In this document: piece by piece, positions 54,970-64,000 of the stretch
Layout of the letters: the number at the start of each line of letters is the position of its first letter
Position numbering within the stretch: position 1 is the first letter of the stretch
From: Diphasiastrum complanatum
Lineage: Eukaryota > Streptophyta > Lycopodiopsida > Lycopodiales > Lycopodiaceae
NCBI GenBank assembly: GCA_029204225.1
Contig: CM055096.1
Coordinates: 68,641,741-68,705,740 of the forward strand
DNA: 64,000 nt
Direction: 5' to 3'
The notes under the pieces: generated by a model
The model's input: only the letters and a program-made list of their open reading frames with translations
The model's database searches: none
What the model was told of the DNA's origin: nothing
Position numbers and translations under genes: made by a program

Positions 54970-55103
54970 AAGTTTGAATAGTGTCATAAAAGATGAAACA
55001 TCATTTGTATTGGAAATCTTTGGGTCCACATGCTTGAGCATGATCATTTCAATGTAAGGACCAAAGATTATCCTATTTCAATGATAGGAATAATGGTAGT
55101 GTT

Positions 55104-55759
55104 TGTGAAAGATTCAACTAGTTTCATCACATTTTGCAATATTTCCATATTTGGCATATTGAGGCCAAAACTTGTTTTAGACTTAGAGGTTGACTTTTCA
55201 AAGTTCATTAGTCTAAATTTCAGTTGAATAAACACTTTTTTGAAAGTGTGGGAAAGATAGAATGCGAGTTTGAGTAGATTCAATTTGAATAAGTTGGGTA
55301 CATTGAATCTAGACCCAAAATTGGTAGGGTTAGCATTTTGGTGGGAAACCCAAGTGGCCAAATAGGGTCTGGACCTGCTATAAAAGGATGTAACTCATGG
55401 AGAGAGTCATCTTCTCTCTTCTCTATCTCATTTCATGCTTATACATGGTTCTCTTGGGTTCTACTATCCATTGGTGCACTATCTTGGTGATTGCTTGCAA
55501 TTCTATGTGTGGAATGATCTATATTTTTGGATCCACACGTGTGAAATACAGTAGCTTGCTGGTTTTTTACGGACAGCAACAGTACATAGCCATTTCATTC
55601 AAGTTTGATCAAGTTCTATTAGTGTTTGCATCTCAAATTGTGTGTAGATGCTGATTTTTCTACATTGGTGAAATTGGTAGTGTATTTCTCTTTCTAACCA
55701 AAGATCATTCAAGTAGATTGGATCTTAAGGATCTGAAATCTTTCACATGGTATCAGAGC
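55104..55759 (+). repeat. 5' LTR and primer-binding site of element E
   Basis: LTR 55104-55747; TGGTATCAGAGC at 55748-55759. CACACGTGTG at 55534-55543. A TATA-like GCTATAAAAGG lies at 55378-55388, followed by a CT-rich stretch, so it probably contains the promoter. Confidence 0.92.
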
Positions 55760-56347
55760 TTTTGTTTCAGGTTATGAAGGAGAAAATCAGATCTATCAAT
55801 GATTTCGTGAAGATATCAAGTCTAGAGCATGCTAGAGAGGATTCTACGCCAAAATCGGATTTTTTGCTTTTGTAGATTGGATCTTTTGTAGATCAAAACA
55901 CTAAATAGGTCAATATACTTGTTCAATTCCATTTTTTGAATTCACATGCTGGATTTGGCCAATTTTTGGATCATTGGTTCAGCCTAAGTGGTGGCTTATA
56001 GATTGCATATCCAATTTTCAGCATTTGCATGTAGATTTGGAATAGTCATTTTTTTGTGATTTTGTCAAAACCCTAATTTTGATTGGATCTCTAGATAGTG
56101 AGGTTGCTGGACTTCATTTGAGTGTGTTTCAATCTTAGGAAGTGGCAAAAGTCATTAGATTGAGGATAGATCATAGGTTGATCAAGATTCCATGATTCTA
56201 TGTGTTGATTTGCTTGGATAAGTGCTAGAAGAGAATTTGTGAGATAGTTTCAAATCTTGGTGATTTCTTTTGAAAGCATTTGTTGTTGTTCAAAGGAGTG
56301 CTTTGTGCATTGAAACAAATTGAAAGAGAAGATCATGTCATTGCTAC

Positions 56348-57207
56348 ATGGCAACCTCAATTGGAGTCATGTTGGAAGCCAATGATAGGCTTACCTCAAG
56401 TAACTATTCATTATGGAAAGTGAGGATGGGGTCACTTCTTGAGATAAATGATGTTTTGGATATTGTTGTAGGTTTGGAGGAGAGACCAGCAACATAACAA
56501 GATCAATTGAGGTATGACAAGAGGGCCAAGAAGGCTCTACACATGATAAAGATGAATGTTACCAATGAGCTTCTCAAGGAAGTTGGTAAGTGTACATCAT
56601 CTTTGGAAGCTTGGAATTCATTGAATAAGCTTTATGAATCCAAGTCTACTTCTAGAGTGTTGACTCTAAGAAGGCAAATCTTTTCTTGTTTGCAAAAGAA
56701 TGAAGAAAGTCCAAGTACTTTTGTTTTGAGAATGAAAGCATTGAATGATGAGTTAGCTTGCATAGATGAAAGCATTAAGGAAGGAGAGCTTATTCAAGTG
56801 ATTCTTAATGGCTTGTTGGATGCTCATGCTAACATTGTTCAAAGTATTGCTATTCAAAAGACTTTGCCAAGTTTGATGGATCTTCAAGAGATCTTGATCA
56901 ATGAGGAATATAGGCTTCAAGCAAGAGGTGGATCTACATCGACACTTCAAGAGGATGCTATGTTCACAAAGGGCAAATTCAAGGGCAAAACCAAAAGCAA
57001 GTGGTCTAAAGGGCAAGATCAAGTGGATGCTTCTTCAAGTGGCAAAAAGAAGGATAGATCAAAGCTCAAGTGCTTCTATTGTGACATCAAAGGACACTTT
57101 GCAAGTGAGTGCTACAAGAAGAAGAGAGATCAAGGAGACAAGCAAGGTAATCTTACTCTTGATGAGGATGGTTTGGTGTGCAAGATGAAAATGATTATGC
57201 TTTTGTG
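56348..57207 (+). pseudogene. gag of element E
   Basis: Start at ATG 56348 (MATSIGVMLEANDRLTSSN). An in-frame TAA at 56495-56497 would have been CAA. After it the frame is open through Gag to a zinc knuckle, CFYCDIKGHFASEC, and a Lys-rich stretch (FTKGKFKGKTKSKWSKG). A frameshift near 57175 separates it from the protease frame. Confidence 0.88.
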
Positions 57208-58319
57208 ATGTCTTCATGTATGCTTGCTAATGATGGAGATCTAGATCCTTGGTGGATTGATAGTGGAGCAAGTTCACACATGACCTTTCACAAAGAGTAC
57301 TTCACTTCTTTGTTGGCATATGGAGATGACAAGAGGGTGATCTACACGGCCAATGATGGTGAGTGTGCAATCAGAGGGATTGGCACAATTCCTATTTCTC
57401 TCTCTACAAATAGGAATGTTCATTTGGAGGATGTCTTGTTTATTCCATCTATTACCAAGAATTTGCTTAGTGTGAGTCAAATGCTAAGTAAGGGCCTCAA
57501 GGTGGAGTTTGATGGAGATGCTTGTTTGACCAAAGGAAGGATGTCTTGATTGGAAAAGGTAAAAGGCAAGGGAAGTTGTTCAAACTTGATGCTTGTGTTA
57601 TTGCTAGCCAAGTTGGATGTGTTGCAAGGGAGCAAATTTCTATTCAAGAGGTTTGGCACAAAAGGATGGGACACCTCAACTTCAAGTCATTGGAGGTAAT
57701 GGCAAGGAAGAAGGTTGTGATTGGTCTTCCAAGTTCCTTAAGTAATGACAAGCATGTTTGTGAGTCTTGTGCTTTGTCTAAGTCACATAGACTACCTTAT
57801 ACTAGATCTATTTCTAGATCTACAAAGTCTTTTCAACTTGTACATTCGGATATTCATGGATTTACTACAATTAGCAATAGTGGAGCTCAGATGTATGTAA
57901 CATTCATTGATGATTTTAGTAGATTTTGTTGGATCTATCTACCAAAGAGCAAGGATGAAGTGTATGATGTCTTTGTCAAGTTCAAGAATACAAGGGAGAA
58001 CCAATTCTCCACAAAGATCAAGTGCTTGAGAGGTGAAAATGGTGGTGAGTACATATCTAACAAGTTCAAGGCCTTTTGTGATGAGCATGGGATCAAGAGG
58101 GAGTATACAACATCAAGGACCCCACAACAAAATGGAGTGGCTGAAAGGAAGAATAGAACTTTATGTGAAAGTGCTAAAGCTATGAGGTTAAGTGCTAATC
58201 TTGACAAACCATTTTGGGATCAAGCTTTGTTGTGTGCCATAGGTGGCCGAGTGCTATTTTGGATGGAAGGACACCTTTTGAGATGCTATTCAAGAGGAGG
58301 CCGAGTGTCAACTTTCTAA
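57178..58319 (+). pseudogene. Protease and integrase core of element E
   Basis: Protease: WWIDSGASSHMTFHKEYF with catalytic DSG. A frameshift near 57530. Integrase: HH in WHKRMGHLNF and CC in CESCALSKSHRLPY; first Asp in VHSDIHGF; the second Asp position reads LRGENGGEYIS, with Glu in place of the usual Asp of RSDNGGEY; Glu of the triad in QNGVAERKNRT. A further frameshift near 58240 follows. The changed second acidic residue would be expected to impair strand transfer. Confidence 0.88.
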
Positions 58320-58812
58320 GAACCTTTGGATGCACATGCTATTTCAACATTACTCTTGATGATAGGACCAAGGAGGATCCATCTTCAAGAAGAGGTATTT
58401 TTGTTGGATATAGTGAGGTGAGTAAAGCCTACAAGGTTTACATTCCTTCTACTAACAAAGTGATTGTTGGTAGAGATGTCATTTTTTATGAGAGAAACAT
58501 TCCAAAGGTGTCTTCAAGCATGATTGATGGTAAAGTAGATGGTTCTAACATTCTTGATGTTGATGAGAAGGATCCTACTTTGGATGGTGGTGATGATGGA
58601 CCTTCATCAAGTCAAAAGCCAAGGAGAACATCAAGAGAAATACAAGTACCTTCAAGGCTCACATATGATCAAAAGGGTAAGCATGTAGTTTCTGAAAATT
58701 ATGTTGCTTTCCTAACCTCTTTGGATGATCCTACAAGTGTAGATCAAGCAAGGAAAGAAGAGGAGTGGATCCAAGCAATGGATCTTGAGTATCGATCTCT
58801 TATGAAGAGTAG
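58214..58812 (+). pseudogene. Integrase C-terminal region and RT start of element E
   Basis: Reads AILDGRTPFEMLFKRRPSVN, FVGYSEVSKAYKVYIPSTNK and VGRDVIFYE, then a linker and EEEWIQAMDLEYRSLMKS, the very start of copia RT. After that the sequence leaves RT; the frame itself stays open to 59278. Confidence 0.85.
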
Positions 58813-59880
58813 AACATCTTTTGGAAGATCTTCTTGTGTACATGGAGCTATGCAAGTGGATGGATGTTATCTTGCTGTAAAATCAAGTAATGGATCTAGA
58901 AAACAAATTTTGTTCAATGACTTTGATGGTCAAGTTGAAGATCAACAGGTTGATCTCAAAGCGCTTCAACTAGTCAAAAGGGAAGTTGGCAATTTGGAGC
59001 TAGTCAAGAGCATCAAAGGAGAGGTAATTGGAAAAGGTGTTATGGATCTGTTTTTGCAGCATATTGAAGACTCAAGTAAGGTCAAAGGAGCAGCAATAAA
59101 GTGTTGTTCAAGTTTACTTTACTTGTTCTATCTCATGTTTGAGCAATTTCATGTGGATGTGTGCAAATTGTCAAGATATGGTAAAACTAGCTACATTGGT
59201 GAGCATTGTTTTGATGTTGGATTTGTACTAGCATTCTTGGCTGATTTTGCTGATGGAAATGAAGCTATTGGAGGTTAATTATGTCACTCATCCATGGCTA
59301 AGTTCTCAAGTGTTGAGCTACTTGGTGCCAATACTTGGAGATTGTCAATTTTTGGTGAATTCATGGTCATTTTCTTGTGTCAAGTAGATCTTGAAGATGG
59401 ACTAGTGCAAACTACTTGGTTTATGGAGTCATGTGGTGCTGGATTTGCATCATTTATGTACTCACCTACTCATGGATTTCCAAGGTTTGATGGTTTCTTG
59501 TGGCAAGATGAAGATGGAGGCTCATTCATGGAGTATCATGGTGGATACAAAGCAACAAAGGACAAAGGAGGAGGAGACATGCAAGCAAAAGTTGATCACT
59601 CACATTTATTGTTTGTTTGCTGTATTTTTCCAGAGATTTCAGAGTTGGAAGCATGGTGGAATCATTTCATTTACATTCTATTTGATTCTTCATGTTCTAG
59701 TCACATTTTTACATGTAAACTTGATGTAAGAAATAGCATCCCAAGTGGGCACTATTCTCTATATCAATTATGGTTGTTTCTATTTTGAGCATTACATGAT
59801 CATTGAAAGGAGATCTATTCTTAGGAAGAAGATCATTCTTATAATGGATCAAAGTTCTATTGGCAAAAACTATGCTAGGA
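58813..59880 (+). other. Segment replacing RT in element E, related to element D
   Basis: No RT motif. The frame open to 59278 carries NLELVKSIKGE and VMDLFLQHIEDSSKVKG, matching NWKLVKSIKGE and LDLFLQ in element D. A second frame (59294-59788) has QVDLEDGLVQTTWFMESCGA, matching DLEDGLVLPTSQMESCGA at 11.37 kb. It ends with a stretch like 13.2-13.35 kb of D. RNase H sequence resumes at about 59881. Origin unknown. Confidence 0.7.
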
Positions 59881-60466
59881 GCATTGGAAGCTAGGAAAGC
59901 GAGTTTTGAGGTACATCATTGGAACTCGAGATTTTGGCATATTGTATGAGGGATCATCACCTAATCTTTTTTTATTTTTAGATTCGGACTATGCTGGAGA
60001 TATAATGGATAGGAAATCCATTAGTTCTTATTGTATTTTCATAGGTGATGGAGCTATATCATGGATGTCAAAGAAACAAGCCACTATCTCATTGTCATCT
60101 AGTGAGGCCGAGCACAAAGCTCTTACACATTGCACAAAGGAGATGGTATGGATCAAGAGGATGATCAAGGATCTTCACTTGCTGGATTTTTCAGAGAGCC
60201 CAATCATCTTTTGTGACAATCAATCAGCCCAAATAATGGCATCCAATCCTATCTTTCATGCTAGGAGCAAGCATATTGAGATACAATATCATTTTGTGAG
60301 GGAGCGAGTCATTGCAAAGGAGGTGCAGCTTCAACATGTGTCTTCAAGGGAATGTGTAGCTGATATCTTCACCAAAGCATTGGGAAAAGACTTGTTCATG
60401 AAGCATAGGACTTCACTTGGAGTATTATCAAAGTCTATGCTAAAACTAGTTGAAGAGGGAGTGTGA
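59881..60466 (+). pseudogene. RNase H of element E
   Basis: Open frame 59906-60466 with VLRYIIGTRDFGILYEG, SDYAGD (first Asp), ISWMSKKQATISLSSSEAEH (catalytic Glu), FCDNQSAQIMASNPIFHARS and ADIFTKALGKD. The stop TGA (60464-60466) lies in the first bases of the 3' LTR, as in intact copia elements. It closely resembles RNase H of element L. Confidence 0.88.
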
Positions 60467-61111
60467 AAGATTCAATTAGTTTCCTCACATTTTGCAATAT
60501 TTCCATATTTGGCATATTGAGGCCAAAACTTGTTTTAGACTTAAAGGTTGACTTTTCAAAGTTGATTAGTCTAAATTTCATTTGAATAAACACTTTTTTG
60601 AAAGTGTGGGAAAGATAGATTGCGAGTTTGAGTAGATTCAACTTGAATAAGTTGGGTACATTGAATCTAGGCCCAAAATTGGCAGGGTTAGCATTTTGGT
60701 GGGAAAGCCAAGTGGCCAAATAGGGTTTGGACCTGTTATAAAAGGATGTAACTCGTGGAGAGAGTCATCTTCTCTCTTCTCTATCTCATTTCATGCTTAT
60801 ACATGGTTCTCTTGGGTTCTACTATCCATTGGTGCACTATCTTGGTGATTGCTTGCAATTCTATGTGTAGAATGATCTATATTTGCTATTTTTGGATCCA
60901 CACGTGTGAAATATAGTAGCTTGCTGGTTTTGTACGGATAGCAATAGTACATAATCATTTCATTCAAGTTTTATCAAGTTCTATTAGTGTTTGCATCTCA
61001 AATTGTGTGTAGATGTTGATTTTTCTACATTGGTAAAATTGGTAGTGTATTTCTCTTTCTAACCAAAGATCATTCAAGTAGATTGATCTTAAGGATCTGA
61101 AATCTTTCACA
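60449..61111 (+). repeat. Polypurine tract and 3' LTR of element E
   Basis: GTTGAAGAGGGAG at 60449-60461, then LTR 60462-61111 with CACACGTGTG at 60899-60908. Confidence 0.93.
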
Positions 61112-61682
61112 GTGTTTTGCTCTTCAAGTAGAGATTGTAGAATCTACTTGTTTTCCATCAAAGAAATTGTCAATGCTAGAAATGTGATCTTTCAAGAGTG
61201 GAAGATTTGTAAACTTGAAGAAGAACCTTTGGATCAACGCCTTATTCAATTCATTGATGGTTTGGAGTCAAGTCAAGTGGAGGATCAAGCTCAAGACCTG
61301 AGGACTCCAAGAAGAACCTTGAGTATCAAGATGAAGCCATCAAGGCTCAATCATATGGATCAAGCAAGGCAAGTTGTCTTTAACAACATTATGTATGCAC
61401 TTAATAGTTTAATTGATGTATCTTCAAGTGCACAAAATGCCTTGGAATCCATGGCTAGGCATGATGTATAGTTTTTGAAGTGTAGCACATGCAAATAGAC
61501 ACATTTATGGAATATCTTGTAAGGGATCCTTTAAGAGGTGGTGAAAGAACTTTCATGGACATCATTCTCTATTGGAGTCTCAAAAGCTCCTTGTTTGTAG
61601 CTGGATTTTTTAGACACTCCTAAAAGATTTCATTCATCTATCAAGGGAGTTGTAAATAGATCAAGCTAAATTTGAGGAGGAG
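61112..61682 (+). pseudogene. Integrase C-terminal remnant of element F
   Basis: Directly after the GTGTT copy. The frame to 61471 reads RIYLFSIKEIVNARNVIFQE, equal in position to RVYIPSTNKVIVGRDVIF of other copias, then a linker with TPRRTLSIKMKPSRLNHMDQ. RT and RNase H are absent; about 200 bp of non-coding sequence lead to the polypurine tract. Confidence 0.7.
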
Positions 61683-62307
61683 TGTGAAGAATTGCCAAAA
61701 ATTGGCAAATCTAGCTTGATCAAAAACCATGTAGTATAATGTAAATTTTGTACATAAGTGGATTCCACACATGTGAGGCCAAGATGCCATGTGGAAATCC
61801 AATCCTAGATTTAAGGTGAAAAATTGACCAGCTAGCTATCTACCAAGCATGATTCTAGGAAATAGACTAGGGTTTCATTTTAGGGCAAAAAGGCTGAGTT
61901 AACTTCCTTATTACATGCTGGAAATCCACCTAACTTCACAAAGGAAGTCAAATTTGCTATGCATTCCAAGCTCCCACACTGAGAAGATAGATTTTTTTTG
62001 GAGCTCATTGGAAATCTCCAGATACTCCACTATGTACATTGAGTTTTTGTGATCCAAATGAAACCAAATCAATTTATACTTGTTTCTCAAGTTGAAGGCC
62101 GTACTACAGCCTGTATTACACATGTGTGGGGTCGGATTTCAGTGTTGATCAATGCTTTTGATTATTAATGCTTGTTGTTTGTCAAATTGCCAATCTAGAT
62201 CAATTTTTTGATGACTAATTTTTTGATAGATTGTTAAGCAAGCATCCAATCACTCTTGTGGATCTTTTGTAGATCCATTTATGGTCCTAAAGTACAGTAC
62301 TTTCACA
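61683..62307 (+). repeat. 3' LTR of element F
   Basis: 625 bp, TGTGAAGAATTGCC to ACTTTCACA; aligned with 52428-53122. Confidence 0.92.
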
Positions 62308-62312
62308 TGGAT

Positions 62313-63268
62313 GCGAGTTAAATCTCTTAAGACTATTATCTAAATCTTCTAAATTTTTTCTTGCATGCTCGTCAGCAATATAATATTCTTTTGCAACGAT
62401 ATATTTGATATGCTTTGCATTGGCTCTTGCAAGGCTTTGCTTCCAGCCAGGATGGTGAAATGCACAAAACTCCTCACAAAATGTGATAAGTTCAGTGATC
62501 AGCCATGCCACTGACCATGTGTTTGTAGCTCTGGTGTACACATGGTTGCGATCTAGCCACTCAGGAGCTAACCACGATCTAAGCGCATGGGTTGTCAGAT
62601 TGGCCACCCAGAATTTTTTTTGATTCGTACTAAACCCTTATTGCCATTCCCCAATCAATGACACCAATCTTGGGATGCAACTGGTTGGTGAAATCGATCA
62701 TGACATTAGATGCATGCAAATTGCAATGCAACAAGAATTCATTATGCGCAAATGCCATGGTTTGCACCAAGGCATGTGAGATGCCACACACATGGTCACA
62801 AAACAATTTGATTCCGACCATCTCATTTGATGATATAACAGGGTCTGGTTGAGGACCCTTCACCTTACCATTCCCCTGCAACTTTGCCATGGCTCTTTTG
62901 AACGAGCAATTCTTGAATGGTAACTTCATCATCAAATCGTCCAGGGAGGCTACCTCTATTGAAGTAAGAGAAGATAGAGACCAAAGGAGGTCATCGTGTA
63001 TGCCCAATACTACGCACAATTTCCATGTGTGCAATATCAGTGTTGACCTCTTGCAAGAAAGATTTTAATCTGTCTTGCCACTCACCTTTGTATCTCTTTG
63101 CGACAAAAACAACTCCTTCGAGAAAAAAAGATATCCCGACAATCCCAGTTTTAGAACAGGATCCAAATGTACCAAATCCTACCTTTTCTTTCCAAACAAT
63201 TGCGTCATTTGGAATCCCCACTGATAGAGTGCACTCGGAAATTTTGACGCTTGCCTCTAGTCACGTAA
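62313..63268 (-). pseudogene. Protein-kinase-like pseudogene, disrupted by element F
   Basis: Minus-strand kinase domain. Glycine loop VGFGTFGS near 63180 and VAKRY (subdomain II Lys) near 63100. A frameshift near 63005 falls between MEIVRSIG and IHDDLLWSLSSL. The catalytic loop reads HCNLHASNVMIDF, where HRDxKxxN is usual, so Asp and Lys are replaced. DFG is IDWG, as in some plant families. A TAG at 62630 and a shift at an A8 run near 62616 follow, then WSVAWLITELITF (subdomain IX). The frame reaches NSHP at the TGGAT insertion site and continues at 52427. Likely a pseudokinase lineage, now dead. No upstream exon was identified. Confidence 0.75.
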
Positions 63269-64000
63269 AATCTATGTGTGGAACACATTCCATCTACTTT
63301 TGTTTGCCAATTTCAAGGATTTAATCCAAATCCAATTGCAACACAAAGATGGTTTCGTAAATGGATTATCATCCGAATTACCTCTTCCCTTGGAATCTTT
63401 GATTCTTCGAAATTCTAAATTATATTGGAGAAAGGACTTTTCAGAGGTAGTTTAAACATAATTCCAAAGCTAAATTCCCAATTGTATTCTCACTTGTTAT
63501 CACATATACTTCCAGAATTCAAGTAGATTAACAAAACTGGTCGACTCGGTCAACTAATCTCTACACCTCAGGCTTCATCTCCTTTCTCCCTTCCCAAATG
63601 TGGTTCAGGCTGAAATCCTCATATTTGGCTAGGAAAAAGACCAATTCTGAATCAGTAGAACTTTTATCTACTAGTCATTCAGTGAGTTTTGATTGTTCAC
63701 TTAGTTAAGTGCCACACTCAACTATCGTCAAATCTACATGTAGATCAGCATAGAAATCGTTCCAACAAGACTTGCATTACTGATCACATAAAACAAGAAA
63801 TGTTGACTTTAGTCTACAGATTCCAAAATCTTCAACCGAAAGTGAAAGGTACTGTGAACTTATAAAATTGACCAATTTCATCAGTAAGGTCATTCACTTT
63901 ATAAGTAATTTATGTTTGATCAAAAACCAATGAATGTGAAAAAAATCAAAACATCCACGGTTCTTTCACACAATTGGATTGAGATTCATATAACTCCTTC
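63269..64000. other. No gene recognised
   Basis: AT-rich sequence upstream of the kinase-like frame, perhaps its promoter or first intron. An in-frame TGA near 63275 blocks simple extension of the frame. No repeat or LTR end is seen. Confidence 0.4.

Larger units (their letters stand above)
55104..61111 (+). mobile_element. Copia element E nested in element F
   Basis: 6008 bp with LTRs 55104-55747 and 60462-61111, and perfect target duplication GTGTT (55099-55103 and 61112-61116). LTR ends TGTGAAAGATT and AATCTTTCACA form an 11-bp inverted repeat. Order: primer-binding site, gag, protease, integrase, a foreign-looking segment in place of RT, RNase H, polypurine tract. It is non-autonomous because RT is missing. 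It belongs with elements G and H. Confidence 0.94.
52428..62307 (+). mobile_element. Copia element F, interrupted by element E
   Basis: LTRs 52428-53122 (695 bp) and 61683-62307 (625 bp), starting TGTGAA and ending CTTTCACA. Perfect 5-bp target duplication TGGAT (52423-52427 and 62308-62312). Primer-binding site TGGTGTCAGAGC at 53123-53134; polypurine tract GAGGAGGAG at 61674-61682. Without E it is about 3.9 kb: gag, then a jump to the integrase C-terminal region, without RT or RNase H. It sits in a kinase-like gene, in the opposite orientation. Confidence 0.92.

Overview
The window is nuclear DNA of a land plant, from a gene-poor region rich in transposable elements. The evidence is AT-rich sequence, spliceosomal GT..AG introns, primer-binding sites matching plant initiator-Met tRNA (TGGTATCAGAGC), and many Ty1/copia and Ty3/gypsy fragments. 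A degenerate kinase-like gene at the right end is of a kind I associate with early-diverging land plants; this is recollection, not proof. No rRNA, tRNA, CRISPR, bacterial or organellar gene was seen. All identifications were made by eye on sequence and translations.

Layout, left to right. 0.6-1.5 kb: an LTR with a duplicated promoter. 1.7-4.5 kb: copia gag fragments. 5.7-7.6 kb: a truncated LTR abutting an antisense copia integrase/RT fragment. 7.6-19.1 kb: an old DNA-transposon-like locus. It has a + strand DDE-transposase-like gene, a convergent - strand coiled-coil/zinc-ligand gene, and TTGGTAC/GTACCAA motifs scattered through its introns and flanks. A complete copia-type element (element D, 8169-14129, target duplication CTTTG) is inserted in it. 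19.1-25 kb: truncated copia element H, a gypsy-like LTR (20850-21318), and a coiled-coil ORF broken by twelve TAG codons. 25-31 kb: local repeats, antisense copia element J and small remnants. 31-34 kb: a CACTA-like short element and an antisense gypsy LTR with its leader. 35-45 kb: scrambled gypsy and copia pieces. 45-51.5 kb: a long gypsy leader with 700-800 bp direct repeats, a solo LTR of the D family (47535-48188, target duplication CTTAA), a minisatellite and a gag fragment. 52.4-62.3 kb: copia element F (target duplication TGGAT), itself interrupted by copia element E (55104-61111, target duplication GTGTT). F lies in the last part of a kinase-like gene read on the - strand (52.37-63.27 kb); that gene also has frameshifts and a stop and is a pseudogene.

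Three things stand out. (1) The two-gene DNA-transposon-like locus carries the same short motif in the introns of both genes and in its flanks. (2) Elements D and E have lost most of their reverse transcriptase and share related extra sequence there, so they look like one mobile non-autonomous lineage. (3) The ORF at 23.04-24.69 kb has twelve in-frame stops, all TAG, ten of them consistent with CAG to TAG change. Almost every coding region here is decayed, so the window mainly records transposon nesting.
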